Assembly: GCA_020249025.1 (NCBI GenBank)
Contig: JADCGM010000021.1
Span: 1 to 9,522 of the forward strand
Direction: 5' to 3'
Origin: Alphaproteobacteria bacterium
GTDB taxonomy: Bacteria > Pseudomonadota > Alphaproteobacteria > Sphingomonadales > Sphingomonadaceae
DNA: 9,522 nucleotides
Part shown: positions 6,725 to 9,522 of the stretch, one piece after another
Layout: each line of letters opens with the position of its first letter
How positions within the stretch are numbered: the stretch's first letter is position 1
Position numbers and translations under genes: made by a program
Notes under the pieces: generated by a model
What the model saw: only the letters and a program-made list of their open reading frames with translations
Database searches by the model: none
What the model was told of the DNA's origin: nothing

Positions 6725-9522
6725 TCAGGCTGCCTCGCTCTCGGTCGGCTTCGTCGGCAGGACGGGAATGACGGAGCCGGAGGTCATCAGCACGATCAGT
6801 CCGCGCTCGGCGCCGGTCATGTCGAGATAGGCTCGCACCTGCGCGCGATAGTGATCGAGTGTCCCCAGTGCCGGCGTCACATCGCTCTTCCAGTCCACAA
6901 CGACGGCGGGGCGGCCCTCGGTCGTAAGGGTCAGGGCGTCGGCGATCCCGGCCGTTGCGGTTTCCACGCCGTCGGCCGCCTGTGCGGCATAGACGGGAAA
7001 TTCGGCCAGAAGACCCGGCCGCAGGGCTGCGATGTCGGGCAGGGCCAGGGTCCGGGCGACACAGGCCGCCAGTTCCTGAGCCGACAGCCCCGTCGCCGGG
7101 TCGGCGACCGAAGACCGGCCGAGGGCGCGGATGAGGTCCGCCGCCCGTTCGGTCAGGGCGGCTTCCGCCTCTAGGGTTTCGCCGGTCAGCACCTCTTCCA
7201 TCAATTTGTGGAGGATCAGCCCGCGTTCCCGGCCGCCTTGCACGAAAGCGGCTGCTTCCAGCTCGGGAGGCTGGTCGTCGGCTGATCCCGTCCAGAGCGC
7301 GGCTTCTTCTTCCCGCAGCACAGTCCCTGCGGCGTTTTCGTCGCGGCTGGGCGCAAGCCAGGTCAGCCGCGTCTGCGCGGCGGCGATGGTTTCGGCTTCG
7401 GCGGCGAAGCTCGCGCGCGTCTGGGTGTTGCCCACACCCGCTCCAGTGGCCGTGAGGCCAGCAGGCAGGTGGGAGACGTCCAAGCCGGGCAGTTCGGCGA
7501 GCGACAGATCGACGAGACCGATCCAGGCGGATTTCGAGGGCGTGGTGTCGAGCCGGGGGAGGACGAGGAGTTCGCGGGCGCGGGTGGCCGCGACGTACCA
7601 GAGGCGGATACGTTCGCGATCCAGTTCGTCCTTTTCCGCCTCACGCGCCGTCTCATATCCCTCAGGCGGGATGCCCAGGACCGGGCAGAAGAAGGTTTCC
7701 GTCTGGCGGTCGACGACCGCGTTATCGGGCGCCATGACACCAGTCATGGTGTTGACTGGAATGACGATCGGCCATTCCAACCCCTTGGCCGCGTGCATGG
7801 TGAAGAGCGCGACCGCTTCCTCCTGCGCATCGGGTCGGCCCTCGACGGCGCGCGCCTCGTCGGACCACGCCGCTGTCATCGCCTCGGCGAAGGCGCGCAG
7901 GCCGCGCACGGCGTAGCCGGTCGACAGGCTGAGATAGAGATCGATATTGGCGAGCGCGCGCTCGGCTTGGCCGCGATGGCGCTCGAGGAGGAGCGGGCGG
8001 ACGCGCATCACGTCCACGGCATGCGAGAGCAGCTCATGCGGGGTCGTGCTGTTACCGCGCCGGGAGAGCGATTGCAGCCGCTCGAAGACCTCGCGAGCGA
8101 GCGGGTGCGCGATGACAGCGGGGTCGATGCTGAGATCAAGGCGCGGAATCCGATCCGGCCGTTCCTCTGAGCGCGGCAGCCCCCAGATGATGTCCAGAAG
8201 CTCTTCCTCGGTGAGGCCGACCAGAGGCCCGCGCAGCAGCGCGCCGAGCGCGAGCGTGTCGCGGCGATCGGCCAGGACGCGGGTCAGGGCGATGAGATCC
8301 TGGATTTCCTGGCGGCGGAACAGCCCCTTGCCGGCCTGGGTTGCCACGGGGATGCCGCGGCGCTCCAGGGCCTCCTCGTAGCGCCACAGCTCCGCGCCGG
8401 TCGGCGCCAGCAAGGCAATGTCGCCCGGCTGGCAGGGACGTTCCGAGCCGCTGCGACGGTCGACGATGGGGTGACTTTCGATCAGCCGGGCGCACAGCTC
8501 AGCGATGGCGTCGGCTTCGGCGTCACGCTGCCGCTCGGCGCTGGCCTTGCCGTTTTCGTCGGCCACGGCAATGTCGAGGGCCGCCACGCACAGGCCGCCC
8601 CGGTCATCACGGAACGGGTCGAGAGCGGTGAAGCCCGGCTGCCCTTCGGCCGAGAGCACGGCCTCGAAGCGCTCGTTGACGAAGGTGAGGATCGAGGCGC
8701 AGGAGCGGAAATTGGTGGAGATCGACAGGAGGCTGCCGGGGTTCTGGGCGCGGAAGGCGTCGCGCGCCTGCACATAGGCGCCGACATCGGCACCCCGGAA
8801 GCGATAGATCGCCTGCTTGGGGTCGCCGACCAGGAAGAGCGCGCCCGGCCGGATTTGGAACCGGGTCCAGTCGTCATCGCCATCGACCGGCTCGCCGCAG
8901 AGTCGCCAGAAGATTTCGGTTTGCAGGGGATCGGTGTCCTGGAACTCGTCGACGAGGACATGGGCGAAACGCTGCCCCAGTGCCTGGCACACGGCATCAT
9001 GGTCGCGCAGCAAGTCGCGCGCGGCGAAAATCAGATCGTCGAAATCGAGCTGGGCGCTGGCGCGCTTGTGGTCGCGATAGCGTTGCAGGATCGGACGCGC
9101 TTCGTCGATCAGCGCCGCTAGGGCATGGCCGGCGGCCGCTTGCACGAGCGTGACCCAGGCGTCGCAGCAGGCGGTGTAATGGGTTTCTGCGGCGTCGTTC
9201 AGACGATCACCGTCAGCCTTGGAAAGACCAGCCTCCTTGGCTGCGGCGGCCCATTTGCCCTTTTTGCGGTAGGAGGCGAAGGCGCCGGCCTTGGTGCAAA
9301 GATCCGGGTGGGGCCGCGAGGTCAGGAGCCGGACGAGGCCCGCGGGCGTCGTGGGATCGGGACCGTTCGCCACGGCGGTCGCCATTCCGGCTAGGCACTC
9401 GACGATCGTCACCGTTTCCGGCTCGGCCGCCGCGCCATCCATGAAGCTCGAGAAATCGGCCGCAGCCTGGCGGAACGCTGTCAGGTGGCCGTCAAGCGAA
9501 GAGACGGGCGGGGCCGCGAGCA
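6725..9522 (-). CDS. AddA/RecB-like UvrD helicase with C-terminal PD-(D/E)XK nuclease (5' end outside window)
   Basis: The frame is open to the right edge, so the ATG at 9442 is internal and the gene is partial. The 931 residues seen lack the N-terminal Walker A region, perhaps 200-250 residues judging from the usual AddA length. Numbering from Met 9442, the SF1A motifs are: QLDFDDLI (131-138); motif II LVDEFQDTDPLQ (163-174); motif III VGDPKQAIYRFRGAD (205-219); motif IV TNFRS (243-247); motif V MHAAKGLEWPIV (549-560); motif VI LWYVAATRARELLVL (614-628). A RecB-family nuclease follows: GLILHKLMEE (His745), GIAD (Asp835), VVVDWKSD (Asp850, Lys852) and YRAQVRAYL (Gln868, Tyr872). Such proteins unwind and degrade duplex DNA ends; AddA works with AddB in repair. 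The downstream neighbours are not repair genes, so it may be a defence-associated paralogue. An AddB-like partner could lie off the right edge. It ends in TGA four bases before the DUF6361 start. Confidence 0.92.
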   Translation of the reverse strand, partial: LAAPPVSSLDGHLTAFRQAAADFSSFMDGAAAEPETVTIVECLAGMATAVANGPDPTTPAGLVRLLTSRPHPDLCTKAGAFASYRKKGKWAAAAKEAGLSKADGDRLNDAAETHYTACCDAWVTLVQAAAGHALAALIDEARPILQRYRDHKRASAQLDFDDLIFAARDLLRDHDAVCQALGQRFAHVLVDEFQDTDPLQTEIFWRLCGEPVDGDDDWTRFQIRPGALFLVGDPKQAIYRFRGADVGAYVQARDAFRAQNPGSLLSISTNFRSCASILTFVNERFEAVLSAEGQPGFTALDPFRDDRGGLCVAALDIAVADENGKASAERQRDAEADAIAELCARLIESHPIVDRRSGSERPCQPGDIALLAPTGAELWRYEEALERRGIPVATQAGKGLFRRQEIQDLIALTRVLADRRDTLALGALLRGPLVGLTEEELLDIIWGLPRSEERPDRIPRLDLSIDPAVIAHPLAREVFERLQSLSRRGNSTTPHELLSHAVDVMRVRPLLLERHRGQAERALANIDLYLSLSTGYAVRGLRAFAEAMTAAWSDEARAVEGRPDAQEEAVALFTMHAAKGLEWPIVIPVNTMTGVMAPDNAVVDRQTETFFCPVLGIPPEGYETAREAEKDELDRERIRLWYVAATRARELLVLPRLDTTPSKSAWIGLVDLSLAELPGLDVSHLPAGLTATGAGVGNTQTRASFAAEAETIAAAQTRLTWLAPSRDENAAGTVLREEEAALWTGSADDQPPELEAAAFVQGGRERGLILHKLMEEVLTGETLEAEAALTERAADLIRALGRSSVADPATGLSAQELAACVARTLALPDIAALRPGLLAEFPVYAAQAADGVETATAGIADALTLTTEGRPAVVVDWKSDVTPALGTLDHYRAQVRAYLDMTGAERGLIVLMTSGSVIPVLPTKPTESEAA

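Noticed and set aside
7469..8170. 233-codon plus-strand open frame
   Set aside because: It is antisense to the AddA-like gene, in a region of clear helicase coding sequence, and has no domain or ribosome-site support.
557..9522. Standard DISARM or restriction-modification system
   Set aside because: A helicase and a PLD-like protein recall DrmA and DrmC, but no DrmB (DUF1998) protein or DNA methyltransferase is present in the window. The DUF6361 and AddA-like genes are not part of the DISARM sets I know.
1..9522. CRISPR array, tRNA, rRNA or insertion sequence
   Set aside because: I saw no regularly spaced long repeats, no tRNA-like cloverleaf or rRNA sequence, and no transposase frame with terminal inverted repeats on either strand.

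Overview
The window is GC-rich throughout, and the codons of its long genes mostly end in G or C. The partial gene at the left edge resembles a RepB C-terminal-type plasmid partition protein, a family common on alphaproteobacterial plasmids and integrative elements. I therefore infer an accessory region (plasmid or genomic island) of an alphaproteobacterium. The species cannot be told from this sequence.

Layout: a partial RepB/ParB-like gene reads rightwards and ends at 322. A gap of about 230 bases follows, holding a strong hairpin, short direct repeats and a possible 56-codon gene. From 557 to the right edge everything is on the minus strand and packed like one operon. In transcription order it holds (1) an AddA/RecB-like UvrD helicase with a C-terminal PD-(D/E)XK nuclease, cut by the right edge; (2) a DUF6361-type protein of unknown function; (3) a phospholipase-D-like protein with two HxK half-sites; (4) a large Snf2/superfamily-2 helicase; and possibly (5) the 56-residue protein. 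Junctions are a 4-base gap, an 11-base overlap, an 11-base overlap and a TGATG stop/start overlap. No promoter for this operon is visible, so it must lie beyond 9522.

Two different helicases, two different nuclease folds and a DUF6361 protein made as one unit beside a partition gene look like a multi-gene DNA-targeting system, most plausibly anti-phage or anti-plasmid defence. That role is inferred. The domain calls come from visible motifs. No DNA methyltransferase and no toxin gene is visible in the window, and the set does not match the gene content of a named defence system that I can confirm.
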